A DNA stretch of 64,000 nt from Physcia stellaris (taxonomy: Eukaryota; Ascomycota; Lecanoromycetes; Caliciales; Physciaceae): positions 62,001-126,000 of the forward strand of contig JABSSW010000070.1 in assembly GCA_018902385.1 (NCBI GenBank), given 5' to 3'. Each line of letters opens with the position of its first letter. Position 1 is the first letter of the stretch. Positions 1-11,768 of this stretch are shown piece by piece. The position numbers were made by a program, and so were the translations under genes. The notes below the pieces were generated by a model. The model made no database searches, was not told the origin of the DNA, and saw only the letters and a list, made by a program, of their open reading frames with translations.

Positions 1-2150
1 TTCAAACATTGACGACATTATTTGAAAAACGCTCAACATGAAATTTTCGTTTTCACGAATCATTATAATTTGAAAAAATTCATGAAAACGACGAGATTTT
101 CGTCGCGTCAAATTCGATGAACTCAAAAATTGTTTAAATACAATTTTCGCATTGATTATCGTTAAAGCAAAAAAAATTCAACGAATGCATTATTTCGACG
201 ATCAAATTTAATGCAAAAAAAGAATGACGTGTTCGAAAAAAATCGTCGAATTTTGCATCGTTTTCAAAAGTTTTTGCAATTACGAAATAATAATATAAAA
301 ATCATGTTTATAGTATGCAAATCTCAAAAAAAAACTGAACGATCAAAATTTTTTGAAATTCATGCAAAATCAATAACGAATCAACAAAAAATTGATTAAC
401 GTACATTAATGATTGACGAAATATACGTTATTGAACGTTTCGACGAATTGATCGCAATACGTAACGTCATGATTTCAAAACAAATTTACGACGAGAAAAT
501 TGCAAAGTTTTTCGTCGATTTGATTTTTCAAATGTTGTTTCAAAATTCATTCGTCGTCTCGTTTCGAAAAAAATTAATTATTTTCAACGAAAACGACGAA
601 CGTTGAATCGACGAAAATGACGTTTTTCGTTTTGAAAAAAATTGTATGTATCAAAACGAATTCGATTCGATGTATTGCAACGTTGTCACGATGATTTTTT
701 TGCAAATCATTTCGAAATTGACAAAATTTTGAAATTATTTCGTCGCAAATATTATTGATTTGATCGAAATTATGATTTTGACATGTTCGTTGACATGTTC
801 GAATTCGTTAAAAAATATTGCGAGAATTGCGTTATTTGCAAACGAAACAAAACATCAAAATACAAATCATATGAAAAGTTTCAATTTCTTTTTGTATTTC
901 AATATCGATGAGTTGATTTTACAATGAATTTCGTGACAAAATTATCAACAAACAAAAATTGAAATGATGTCAAATACGACAACATTCTCGTCGTCGTCGA
1001 TCGTTTTACGAAAATGATTCATTATATTCTCGTCACGAAAACAATCAAAATCAAAAATCTGACGAAAATGTTTATACAAAAAATAATTCGATATCACGAT
1101 TTTTTTAATTTTATCATCATTGATCGTGAATCGCTGTTCACGTTCGAATATTATTATTTTTTGTGTTACGCATTGAAAATAAAGAAAAAAACGTTCACAA
1201 CGTTTCATTTTCAAATTGATGAACAAACGAAACGACAAAATAGTATCATGAAACAATATTTTCGAACATATGTCAATTTCGCTCAAAATAATTGAATTTT
1301 TTTATTTTTCATGATCGAATTCGTTTACAATAATGCGAATCACGTTTCAATAAACATGTCATCGTTCAAAATCAATTTGAATTATAATCTTCGTATGATT
1401 TTTGAAAAAAATTCTGATTCACGATCGCGTGTTTCAACGACATTGAATCAATCAAAAAAATTACGTCAATTGATTATTGTATTCAAAAACGAGTTAATGA
1501 ATGTTCAACGAAATCAAACACGTTTCAAAAACAAACGAAACATTGCTAAAACGTACAATAGAAACGATATAATTTGATTAAATGTCAAAAATATAAAAAC
1601 GAAACGAAACAACAAATTGAAACATCGATTTTTCGAATCATTTAAAATTTTCGACACGCATAATTTCAACGTTTACAAATTGACGTTATTTGATCAACGA
1701 CACATACACGATGTATTTCACGTCTTTTTGCTCGAAAAAAACAATTCAAAAAAGAAAAAAAATTCAATAATTTTTGTCACGTTTTCTTTTGATTATATTG
1801 ACGTGAAAAATCAAGATTCGATGTATTAAATACGTGAAATTGTTGATAATGTTGATTTCGAAACGAGCAAAATTTTCAATCGATTTGAATGATTAGAAAA
1901 TTTTTATTATTTAATAGATTGAAAAGATTACGAAAAATACAATCGCATATGAAAATTTTATGAAAAAATAACACATTTGAAAAAAAAATTTCGTCAATTT
2001 CACGATGAAAATTTTAACAAATCAGACGATCGAAAAATTACATTAACGTCGAAATCGAAAAATTTTATTTTCAAATCAAGAATTTTCAAATCGAAAAAAA
2101 AATCAAATCGTTTTCGCAAAAAACAATGACGAATATCAAATTCAAATACA
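1..2150 (+). mobile_element. Decayed Ty3/Gypsy (chromovirus) pol remnant
   Basis: Remnant of a chromodomain-type LTR retrotransposon, reading on the + strand. Read through stops, one frame path shows an RNase H tail at about 46-215 (like the family's HNL..F..TTK..SRRQ..W..Y.F.I.YR), then the integrase zinc finger at about 685-860 (H..D..F..H, RRKYY, CxxC). The integrase core follows at about 985-1300 (VVVDRFTKM, IIDRESLFTFEYYYFLCYAL, FHFQIDEQTKRQN), then the AEFAYN-like segment at about 1305-1560, an HDVFHVFLLE segment at about 1700-1735 and a chromodomain at about 1830-1985. Almost every in-frame stop is TGA at a position where the family has Trp (118, 756, 909, 1293, 1920, 1950). Gln codons (CAA) survive. 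Reverse transcriptase, protease and gag lie beyond the left edge. The element is non-functional. Confidence 0.88.
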
Positions 2151-4390
2151 ATGTTTACGAATTTTTTTGTCAAATTTTATTTTTCAATCAAATTTTCATC
2201 GTCGTCGAATTATTATCGTCGAAATCAATCAATTTATAATTACAATCATTTGATCAAATTTCGATCAATTGTTTGCAAAAATTCATTCAACGCATTTGCA
2301 AAAATCATTGAATCAACACATAATCGCGAAAATGTTTTCGTTTTTTTCGATTTTCGTTGAAAATATTTATCATTTGATTATTTTTCATTGTTTCAACAAA
2401 TCACGCATTTTTTTGTTTTGTTTTTTTTCATTGAGTTTTTCAAATTTTAATGAAACGTAAACAAGAAACAAAAAATTTTCTTTTCGTTTTCGTATCAAAT
2501 TTCGCGAAACATTTCGTCTTTCTATATCGATTATGCATTTTTTTGTTCTATTTTCTTTCATTGAATTTTTCAGATTTTGACGAGACATTGACAACAAACG
2601 AAAAATCATTTATTCAAACATACAAACAATCGTCGTCGTCATCGTCGCAACAACGAAATTAATTTTCATTCGAAAATTATTTCGATTATATAAAATATTT
2701 TTAGATTTTCAATTTTCAATTTTTTTTTTCATCGTCATTTTCGAAATCGCTTTCGAAAACAAATTTCTTGAAAATGTTATCAAACGACGACATCATCAAC
2801 GAATGATGTTTGAAAAAATCGATCGTCGATTTGTGAACGTCAAACATGTGAATTTCATGAAATTTCGATCTCGTTGAAAAAAAATAATGTAACGATGCAA
2901 ATCAGAATCGAATAAACGATTTGCAAAAATTCAAATCAAAATCGAGAAATCGATTGCTCGACATTGATGTTCAGATTTTAATGAGCAAATTTCGATATAT
3001 TCGTCGAACGATGTAATCAAAAAAATTGCATAAATTTTGATTTGAAAATTTTGAAAATCAAAAATGAATTATGTATTAGCGATATGCGATAATCGTTGAA
3101 AATCTCGATAGAAAATCGTCAAATACATAATAAATCACGAATTTTGTTTTGAATGAAACAACGATTCGTTTGAATATCAAAAACATGCAATTTTAATTCT
3201 AGTCAATTGATGCAAATAAATCAATCTTTTGAAAGAAAAAGTTTTACAATTCGTTCATATTCATTCGTCGACAATAAATAAAGAAAAACGATGTTTGTAC
3301 AAATTGATTTTTAAAAAACAATGAAAATCGTGACGATTGTCATTGAATTCATTGACGTAATCGATGATTTGTTTATCATGAAACGTATTGATAATTTGCA
3401 CGTTAATAAAATATTTGTTTTTTTTTATCGAAAAAAACGTCATCGTAATAATGAAACTTTTCGAACAAAAATATAATTGTTTTATCAATTATGCATCAAT
3501 CATCACGTCATTTAAACGATGTTTCGATATTTTCAATTCATTGTTTTGCAATTTCGCGAATTTCATTGTTTTCGTTTGATTATTTGATGTGATTTTTTTG
3601 CATGTTCGATTCGAAAATTTCAACGATAATTCGTTTGATGATTTTATGTACAATATTTTTGTCAATTTCAGTTCAATGAGCGATCGTTTGCAAATTATTG
3701 TTATTGTCGTAAATTTCAAATCGTTTAAAAATAATAAAAATTTGACGTTTCACGAATATTTGTTGTTGATAATTATCGTTTTGAAAAACGAATTGATATT
3801 GCAAACGTTTCATCAAACGATCGAATATAAAAAAATTGATACGAATTTTTTGTCGAAATAATTTCGAACGATGTTTGAAAAATTCGAAAATCATATCAAA
3901 ATTCACAAAATTTTGAATATCGATCGTGAAATCATGAAATTTCGCAATTGATCGATATGTTTTATGACGTTCAATATTTTTTTCGTGTATTCATCATTCG
4001 TCGAATTTTCGAACGACGAAAAACTCGACGAATTCAAATTTTTTACAAATTTGTTGATCAAATCGACGAAAAAATTCGTAATCAACAAAATTTGAACGTT
4101 CAATTTCAAATCAATTTTAATCATGTTGTGCAAAAAAAAAAAATGATTAACAGACGATCAACAACAACAACGAAAATCAATGCAACATCAAAAATTTCTC
4201 ATTATATCAATTCAAAAATAATAAAATTTGATTTCGAAACGTTTCGCTCGTTACATATGTGTAAAACTTCTTTTCAAACGAAACGTCGAAACGTTTCGAT
4301 CTCGAAACGTTTCGAAAATGTAACGAGCAAAAACAACACGTTGTGATTGTTTCTAATGAAACACATCGTTTCAAAATCATGTGCGCATCG
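2151..4390. repeat. AT-rich mutated block, probable LTR and second element remnant
   Basis: This stretch continues the transposon block with the same composition: long A and T runs, frequent CpA and CpG, and almost no CpC, CpT, GpG or ApG. Nothing in it can be identified as a protein domain. It probably holds the 3' LTR of the Gypsy element and part of another mutated copy, but I found no pair of long terminal repeats by eye. Open frames here (for example 3589-3861 and 3948-4346) are low-complexity by-products of the base composition, so no genes are called. The right boundary is gradual over about 4340-4560, where CT and CC dinucleotides return. Confidence 0.7.
4235..4328. repeat. Triple 12-bp palindrome with 11-bp inverted repeat
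   Basis: The perfect palindrome CGAAACGTTTCG occurs three times, at 4235-4246, 4287-4298 and 4303-4314. Overlapping the first copy, GCTCGTTACAT (4246-4256) is the exact reverse complement of ATGTAACGAGC (4318-4328). The whole segment could therefore fold as a stem of 11 bp with the palindromes in and next to it. It lies near the right edge of the AT-rich block. Function is unknown; it could be a terminal feature of a mobile element. Confidence 0.6.
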
Positions 4391-4568
4391 CAATCATCGT
4401 TTTCTCTTTTTTCATTTTTCTAGAATAAATTCAAAGCATAGCTATTTTAGACTTTCATTTTCAACTTTCAGTCATCATCGATATCTTCATAATTTACACA
4501 ATTTCATCTTTCATCGTATCTCTACAGCATCAACTACAATAATTCACATTATCAAGAAAAGACGTCTA

Positions 4569-4645
4569 CCCGTCCTCGGCACAACGGATACGAATACGAT
4601 ATGAAGATAACATCATTCTTCGAATTCCGTCCCGAGTCGGGTAAG
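4569..4645. repeat. Dispersed repeat, copy A
   Basis: A sequence of about 75 bp starting CCCGTCCTCGGCA, with GATATGAAGA in the middle and ending TTCCGTCCCGAGTCGGGTAAG. It matches copy B (5012-5085) along its length and the distal part of copy C (59591-59669). It has no coding potential. It may be the end of a short non-autonomous element or a solo LTR. Confidence 0.6.
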
Positions 4646-6413
4646 TGCTGGCCGATTCCAGGTCGTGGGAGATTATATATTTATGTGGATTTGGTTATAC
4701 AGGAGATAGTGATAAATAGGGATTGCGTGCTGAGATTGAGGTCTATAGGATTCTGTAGGGAATGATCTATGCGTAATTTTAAAGGGGACACCAGATCGTG
4801 GATATCGCTACTGTGGGATGTTGCAGTGGAAGATAGCATCGGGCCCGTCAATTCCAGAAAAACAAGCATGTCTATACTAGATGACTTTTATCATGAAGTC
4901 TTTTTCTCAAAATTCAGCTGTCGCTATCCCCATAGTCATGATGCGATTCTGCCTTCCACCGCACCACCACAGTTCCAATGGTTCGTAAATGATGACAAGG
5001 AAAGACGCGGCCCCGTCCCCGGCAAAGAGCATATGAATACAATATGAATGAAGCACCGTCTTCGGATTCCGTCCCGGGTCGGGTAAGCTTGATCCGCCAT
5101 GAACTTGCCTGTACAGCTCTATCCCGCGGAGGCAGTAATAGTACCGAGATTTTCCAGATCTATACGATGACGCAGGGCGTGATCGATGCCTATCTCCGTG
5201 GTGGCACCAGTTGCTTTCGGTGAATTGCAGAGGAGGAGATCAGTATCTGGACTGTAGTTCATTACGAACCCATTCTATCACGCTATTGTTTTCGAAGCTC
5301 GGATCAAGATACCAACGAATTAACCTAGCCTTTAACATTCTCACCGAAAATTAGAACGTATATTCCACAAAAAGGGCTGGGAAATAAGCAATTCCACGAA
5401 CTGTTCACCCCTCCGTTCAGGAACTAAAATCAGTCATCTTCAATTTTTTATCGCGGAGCGACGGTTTTCCATCAACCTTACGGTTTGTTGAATAGAGTGT
5501 CTTCTGCAAAACCAAAGTTACCTCACGAACTCGAATTTACAGATATTCCATGTGTTCGTGTGTGTGTGCAGACGGAACCATGCAGCTGACGATTTCCGCC
5601 CGGCGTCGTACCGGGAACGACATCCCGCTGCCATCGACGCGGGTGGCGACAGATCGTAACATATTTTGGGTAAAGCAGGACGCAACGACTTTGAGAAGAG
5701 AAATGGAGCCGGTACTGGACAATTTTTCTGGAGCGCAAATATCAAATGATTGATGGATTGGACTCTCTGGAATAGCGTATGAGGTCGAGTGAGAATTTCG
5801 AGAATACTCATATCAACGGACCCAAACGAGGTCTTTTTTTTCAGCGGAGAGGTCTGGTTACTCTGGACTTGGCTACACGGATCTCGTTCCCACGATTGCA
5901 TTCTTTCCGTCGCAAATTGGATCTATGCAAGGGGGATTAATATATTTCCAGTCGCACAGATGTACCGTATATGCCCCCTGATGCAGAAACCGAAGCGGAG
6001 GGGTGAATTGGGACTTTGTGAAGCTGCTGATGAATGTCCAGTATCCTTCCAAAAAAGAAGGCTGACGTTCTTCTGATTGGAGGTATAGTCTGACTCCTTC
6101 TTCATGGGCTTTAAAGTGACTCTGAAATAGCTCTTATAATTCGGAGCCAAGGACTATATGTTAAGCGAAGGGAGGTCAGAAAGTGGTGTGCCAGATCGTC
6201 GGTGAATGATCCTCGATGCCGACTGTCAGGGCTCCTTTTGCAAGAGGCGATGTAGTGAACAACATAAATTCACCTCCAACTCTCCACTTCAGCGACAACT
6301 CACCACAATCGCATTGTAAGACGCCATGTAGTAAACAGCACAACTCATCCATTACCCACCTCGAAGACAACTCAGCTCCATCGCAGCAAGTCATTCCCTC
6401 AATTCCTCAAGAT
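4646..6413. other. Intergenic, no gene recognised
   Basis: Normal-composition DNA between the AT-rich block and the first gene, containing repeat copy B. Short open frames (for example 4769-5047 +, 5518-5901 -, 5789-6076 +) show no domain, no usable splice context and no recognisable protein. An in-frame ATG at 6216 could extend the following gene upstream by 66 low-complexity codons. Confidence 0.5.
5012..5085. repeat. Dispersed repeat, copy B
   Basis: Direct repeat of copy A, lying 443 bp downstream in the same orientation. It starts CCCGTCCCCGGCA, has ATATGAATG in the middle and ends TTCCGTCCCGGGTCGGGTAAG. Copies A and B bracket about 370 bp of non-coding sequence, so together they could be the ends of one small element. 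Confidence 0.6.
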
Positions 6414-7367
6414 ATGCCTCGCTCGATCACCCTTGCAGAGAGGCATCCAGAACTCTTTGCACAAGATCAGTACATCGATCCCAGAAGCCAGAAGCGGTTG
6501 ATACCCATGGAAGTGTTATGTCTCGGATACATGCGAACCGGCACAGCGTGTAAGTCCAGAACGCCTGAATCGTTGAACCTGTAAAGAACAGAAATTTCTA
6601 ACTCTCTTGTTCGGCACGACTTAGCGATGCAAAGCGCCTTCAACATCCTCGGCATCCCTTGCAGCCATTCATTCTCGCTCTTCTACCACATCCGCGACTG
6701 CGCCATGTGGAACCAAGCTTTTGATGCCAAATACGCCGGCAAGGGCAAACCTTTCACACGGTGCGAATGGGACCAGCTCCTCGCCGCGTACGGTGCAGTG
6801 ACGGATGTACCGGCGCTTGCGTTCTGGGAGGACCTCGTGAGCGCATACCCGGAAGCGAAAGTGGTCCTAATGGAGCGGGATGTCGACCAATGGTTCAAGA
6901 GCTTCGAAGAGGTTGTTATCAAGCCTATTTGGAGCAAATGGGGCAACTGGATCGCGTCGAGGGAGCCAAGGTTTGTGGGTCCGCTCAGAGATGTCCATCT
7001 GCGATGGGTGAAATATTGGATGGGAGTGCACTCAGCGGAGGAGATGCGTAGTTTGGCGAAGAATAAATATCGGGAGCATTATGCTTCGGTCAGAAAGACG
7101 GTACCTAAGGAGAGATTGCTGGAGTATAGGCTGGGAAGTGGTTGGGAGCCTTTGTGTACCTTCCTTGGGAAAGAGGTACCGGATGTCGAATTCCCAAAGG
7201 TGAATGAGACAGCTTCCATGCAGGAAAAAATGGCCATTATTGCCCGACGGGGGGTGAAGAATCTACTAAAAAGGGCTTTGCTTTTTACTCGGGCCAGCAA
7301 GGACAGCTCTCGCTCTGATATGGCTTGGGCCGCCAGTAAGAGCATCTGCCTTGACGGTGAAGCTTAA
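6414..7367 (+). CDS. Sulfotransferase-like P-loop protein
   Basis: Two exons, 6414-6549 and 6625-7367, give 292 aa. The intron (6550-6624, GTAAGT..TTAG) splits the nucleotide-binding loop, which reads LGYMRTGTASMQSAF after splicing (about residues 37-51). This matches the glycine-rich 5'-phosphosulfate loop of a large fungal family annotated as sulfotransferase or P-loop NTPase. Also typical are VVLMERDVDQWFKSF and W..F...VP...FP.VN near the C-terminus. I chose the ATG at 6414 because the protein then begins close to the family core; the in-frame ATG at 6216 would add a Ser/Pro/Asn-rich tail. The substrate cannot be inferred, and members of this family rarely have a demonstrated activity. No membrane segment is obvious. 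Confidence 0.82.
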
Positions 7368-8267
7368 GTATCATTAATAGATTTTAGAAACTTTGGAAAT
7401 GCATACAATCGAGGGCACTGTTTTCTTTTCCAGATGAATTACTAATCCCCGGGCACGATATGTCAAAGAATTGCTTCGATGATACTGCATAATAGCCACG
7501 TCTAGCCATTTGTCCGCTGATCATGTATGTTTTGTTGCAATACAACGAGGTCCCAACGTCGTAGCGGCCACGGTTTGCGTTTTGCTAGGATTTCAAGGAT
7601 GTAAGAGTCAGCCCCAGGGGTTTGGGTCGACGCTGATATTAATTCCATCAGTCCTAGTTCAGGCGCGACTGTCTCAGAAAGTATATAAGCGTCTGGTGAA
7701 AAAGGTTCAAGGGCGAACGCACAGGTTGATGTCGTTCTCGATAGAAGGATACCTTATGTCGTTAATGAAACTGTAAATAAGATTACAGGAGCAGGAGGCC
7801 TTGATCCAGAATTTTTGAACGACCTACTTTGAGCTTACACTTCGGCTACTTCCAAAAATGTTGCTGAAGGAGCCCCCAGTTACTTATTCCCCTGCGCCTT
7901 GAGTTAATTCGGATGAGTATTTGGCTATTTAGGTGCGAGGGGGGAGGAGATTGGGGGCAACAGGATAGAGGTTGGATCTGGGTTGTGGTCGATTGGTCTT
8001 TGTGGATGTAGAGTTTTCGATGAGAGTTGAAGATGGAGTCAAGCGCTTGCATGGAGGTGGGAAAGGAGAGCGCCTTGAAAGAAGGAAAACATGCTGCGAT
8101 AGTGAGTAAAGCCATCCGCGTACGCGAGTTTCAGCTAGTTGCGCCGTTCATGAAACGTCGAAACGGGCAGGACAGAAATACTTACCTTGTTCTACGGGCT
8201 AGTTCGAGAGGTCCTGCTTGAATATTATCGGTGAGCTGAGAAAAATCCAATCGATTCGAATTCCATC
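7368..8267. other. Intergenic, convergent gene ends
   Basis: This 900-bp gap lies between the 3' ends of the sulfotransferase-like gene (+) and the PLP decarboxylase gene (-). Small open frames at 7510-7776 (+) and 7846-8115 (-) resemble no known protein. I see no structural RNA or repeat. Confidence 0.5.
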
Positions 8268-10024
8268 TCACCTCAAACTCAAGCCTTCCTTCACAACATC
8301 CTCTATCAATCTCTCTAACGTCGTCCATGCCGTACCCAAATGCACCACCGCCCGGAAAAACAACCCCTTGTCGCCAGGCGCATAATCAATCATAAAGCCT
8401 CTGCCCACCAATCTCCTCGCAATCTCCTTCGTACGCCAGCTATTCCTCTCCTTACTCTCTGCCACCACCGCCTCGCCGCCGAAGTAAAAACACACCTGCA
8501 GACACGGCGGAGGATTTTCGCTCACGAGGGTTAGGTTGGGGTTTGCCTCGATTGCAGTAGCGAGGTAAGCAGCGGTGTCGAAGCCGTTGTCGATCTGCTC
8601 TTCGTAGCCCGCGCTGCCGTAGTAGATCCATCCGAGGGCGAGTTTGAGGGAGTCTCCTTTGCGGCCGCATTGCAGCGTCAAGTCGCCCAGGTCCCATACT
8701 TCTTCCTCGGGAGGGGCTGGGGCATGAATTTGAGATTGAGCACTGCTGCCCATGGGAATATCGGAGACCCCACTACTGGCATCCTCGGTGTCGCTGTGGA
8801 AGAGATATCCCGCCGGCAGTGTGTTCGCGCGCCAGAACTTGCTCATATCCGCCCCGAGTAAGAAGGAGCATGTGACAGGGACTCCAATCATCTTGTGCGG
8901 GTTCACCGTCAGACTATCCGCAAACTCGGAGCCGCGCATTTTGTATTTCTGCGTCGACGAGAATATCGCTGGGCCACCCCACGAGGCATCGACGTGGTAC
9001 CAGAGTTTCTCCTGCTTACACACGGCTGCGATGTCGGCGAGAGGATCGTAAGTGCCAAGGACTGTCGTTCCTGCTGTCGCGTTCACGAAGAAGGGAGTCA
9101 ATCCCTCTTCGCGTGCTCGACGGATGAGTCTGGTAAGCTCGGAGACGTCCATTCGGCCTTGTCTGTCCACTGCGAAGGACCAAGCGGCGGAGCTTCCTAG
9201 GCCGCAGATCTGAGCCGCTTTCTCGAAAGAATAGTGCCCATGGGCGCTGGTGAAGAGAACAAGCCGTTTTCCGGCGTAGCCATTGATCTTTATTTCAGGA
9301 AATAATGTGTTGCGAGCTACCACAAGGGAGGTAAGGTTTGAGGCCGAGCCACCAGGTTGAGTTGTGCCTCCCGCTTGGGGACCCGTCAGACCGAAGAGGG
9401 AAGCAAACGTGCGGGCGGTTGTCTTCTCGATGATAGTCAGGGCAGGGGATACTTGGTAGACGTGAAGCTGGGAGCGCGAGTTAGGAAGCATTTACTTTGG
9501 CGATCTCAATGTTCGGGGGTAGGGGCAGGGAGCGAGCCGATTTACATTCGAGTTCAATACGGCGAGAACTAGCTCCGACACGACGCCTACAGGGTTGGTC
9601 GATTTATAGAGTTTGTGTAGGAAGCCTTGGTCCCAGGGGTTTACACTGTATTTGAGTATACGTTCCAATATATGCAGAAGCCCATCTTTCCCTTGTCCTA
9701 CATTGGGTAGCTGGAAGTTTAGAAGTTTCACCAGGTCATCTGGTGGGTGATATTCCACAAGGGCTGTCGAAACATCTGATTTGGAAGTGGAAATCTTTTC
9801 AGGAGAGGAACCATTCTCGGCGCCATCGAGGAAGGGACGAAGTAGAGATTTGACTGCTGTCAATAACTGACCATGATTAAACGATTAGATTGATACTCAA
9901 GAGAATACTGATCTAGTCAAGGTATGGAGTAGAAAGAGACCTAGCGACCTACATCATCCAGCTCATCTGCCGGAGCTGACCTCGGATGGGTTTCCGTACT
10001 GGATCCATTCGTGTAGATAGCCAT
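8268..10024 (-). CDS. Group II PLP-dependent decarboxylase
   Basis: Three exons (10024-9953, 9866-9546, 9467-8268) joined by introns 9867-9952 and 9468-9545 give 530 aa. This is a fold-type I pyridoxal-phosphate enzyme of the glutamate / aromatic amino acid / cysteine-sulfinate decarboxylase group. Visible motifs are the substrate-side segment VYQVSPALTIIEK, the phosphate-binding GGTTQPGGSASN, HVDASWGG with the aspartate contacting the cofactor ring, and NPHKMIG with the Schiff-base lysine at about residue 323. The length fits the family (480-560 aa). The product amine is uncertain: fungal members of this branch are usually annotated as glutamate, cysteine-sulfinate or 2,4-diaminobutyrate decarboxylase, and the sequence alone does not decide. 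No targeting signal is evident, so it is probably cytosolic. Confidence 0.9.
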
Positions 10025-10837
10025 GACGGATCACCATAGAGGAGCAGCGGCTTCTTTAGAGGTCCATTGAATTTGACAGTCTCTCACTGTCTTGTCAGTG
10101 AATGGATCTGCAACAGCGATGGTGTAGTCGAGCAGGAGACTCTACAGCAAGCCGGACAGCGACGTTTAGCTTCATCACGTCATATGCGAAGATAACTCGC
10201 GATGATAATTAGCGCCGCTTGTCGCCTGCGACTGCAGTACAGTAGAGGATTGGACGTCTGCAAGCACACATATTCGTACCTTTGCATGATAGGGATTCGT
10301 ACTACGCATGTCTACCCGGACGGTTCCGCTTGACTGAGGATAACGAGGAGAAGTGCGCGTACTTACACATCATTTAATCACTCACGACAAGACCCTTGAG
10401 ACCCTTTATAAGAAAGTGAACGAGCTCTGAATGGTTGATGAATGGCACGCAGAAAAAGAAGGAAAGCTCGCAGGGCAGCCTCAAACGCAACCTTGCTAGT
10501 GGCTTTCTTTTGAACACGCAGGCGAATCATACTGTCATTCGATGGAATGATTAATATTAAATAGTAGAGTGGTACGGATATTGTTTACTCATCTATTACT
10601 CTTCTTGAAGACAGATGCATGCCTAACTTTGATAGGACAATGGCATACCTATTATTGATTCTGAGCTTGCCGACGAGGATTTCCTCCCAGCCTCCAATTA
10701 TAACTTTTCTATATCGACGCCCAACAATGCAACCATTTTTCGCGCACGCCAAATGCTATCCGTTGACGGTGACTCCGGCGCTGAATGCCCTCCCTGTATA
10801 TTACAATAACACCTCGTCTGATACGTGTGATATCCTG
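10025..10837. other. Intergenic, upstream of the decarboxylase
   Basis: About 0.8 kb between the decarboxylase start and the 3' end of the GTPase gene, both on the minus strand. An open frame at 10619-11152 (+) overlaps the GTPase C-terminal exon in antisense and looks like a shadow. No other feature is recognised. Confidence 0.5.
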
Positions 10838-11768
10838 CTAGCAACACCCACCCACAGCCCCCCTTGTCCCACCTCCAGATCTAGTATCATTCAACCCCAA
10901 CCGAACACCTCCGGTCCCTCCACTTCTGTTGCCACCAGCGCCGCCTGGTCCTTTGACCCCGCTTCGCCGATCGTTCAGGTCGTATTTCCCTTTTTCAATA
11001 TTCCGATATATATTCTCCGCAACCTCGAGGAAAGCAGCTTCAACGCCAGCGCCAGACTTGGCGGATGTTTCGACGTATCGCAGAACGTTGTTTCGCCGAC
11101 ACCATTCCTGCGCTTCGGCCGTGGAAACAGCGCGTTTGTTCGGCTTCTCTAGACCTTTTGCTTCACCTTGCCCCGATTCCGGTGCGTGGCCGTTCGAAGT
11201 GGTGGCGTCATCTGTGCAGAGATCTCTTTTATTGCCTACTAGCACAACCACTATGCCTTCCTCCGCGAGTTGCCGTAGGTCTTGCAGCCACGACGTGACG
11301 CTGTCGAAGGTGCCTCTTCTCGTGATATCGAAGACCAGTAGCGCACCGCTGGCGCCACGGAAGTATGAACGCGTTATGGATTTGTAGGTTTCTTGACCGG
11401 CGGTGTCCCAAAGTGAAAGTTTCATGCGTTTCTGTGGTGAAGCATGATCGGAGGAGGATGATTGGGGAGGGCCAACGTTGACGATGCGGGAGCCAAATTC
11501 GACGCCGATCGTTACGTCGTGTTGAGGCACGAAGCGGCCTTCGCAGAGGCGGATTGTGAGCTATAGCAATGGGCGGATGTCAGCATCTTGAAATCACGAC
11601 TAGGAAGCTGATGTCAGACTCAAGATATGCAGGTGTGATGATTGTGATGTGGTGTCTCTGGACTCCTTGGGACAGGGGAATGGTGATGGCTTTACGTACA
11701 CTACTCTTCCCAGTGCCACTATCGCCGATACAGACGAGCTTCGCGATGTAGTCCCACGGCTGAGCCAT
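10838..11768 (-). CDS. Rab-family GTPase, Ypt4/Rab4-like
   Basis: Two exons, 11768-11700 and 11560-10838, with intron 11561-11699, give 263 aa. All small-GTPase motifs are present: G1 GDSGTGKSS (residues 15-23, interrupted by the intron just after it), the switch I threonine in HDVTIGVEF, G3 WDTAGQE, G4 NKRD and G5 ETSAKSG. The C-terminus has a Gly/Arg-rich hypervariable tail ending GGCC, the double-cysteine geranylgeranylation signal for membrane attachment. IVNVGPP plus an insert before the WDTAGQE strand resembles S. pombe Ypt4 and the Rab4/Rab2/Rab14 group, so a role in endosomal or Golgi vesicle transport is likely. The tail and the insert make it longer than a typical Rab (200-220 aa). 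Confidence 0.88.

Noticed and set aside
3948-4346. 132-codon open frame in the AT-rich block, possibly a gag fragment
   Set aside because: Its Lys/Asn/Ile/Arg-rich composition follows from the base skew. I could not find a zinc knuckle or capsid-like pattern.
1-4390. Classical CpA-type RIP
   Set aside because: CpA is abundant and TpA is low, and Gln codons are intact, so the standard signature does not fit even though the block is heavily mutated.
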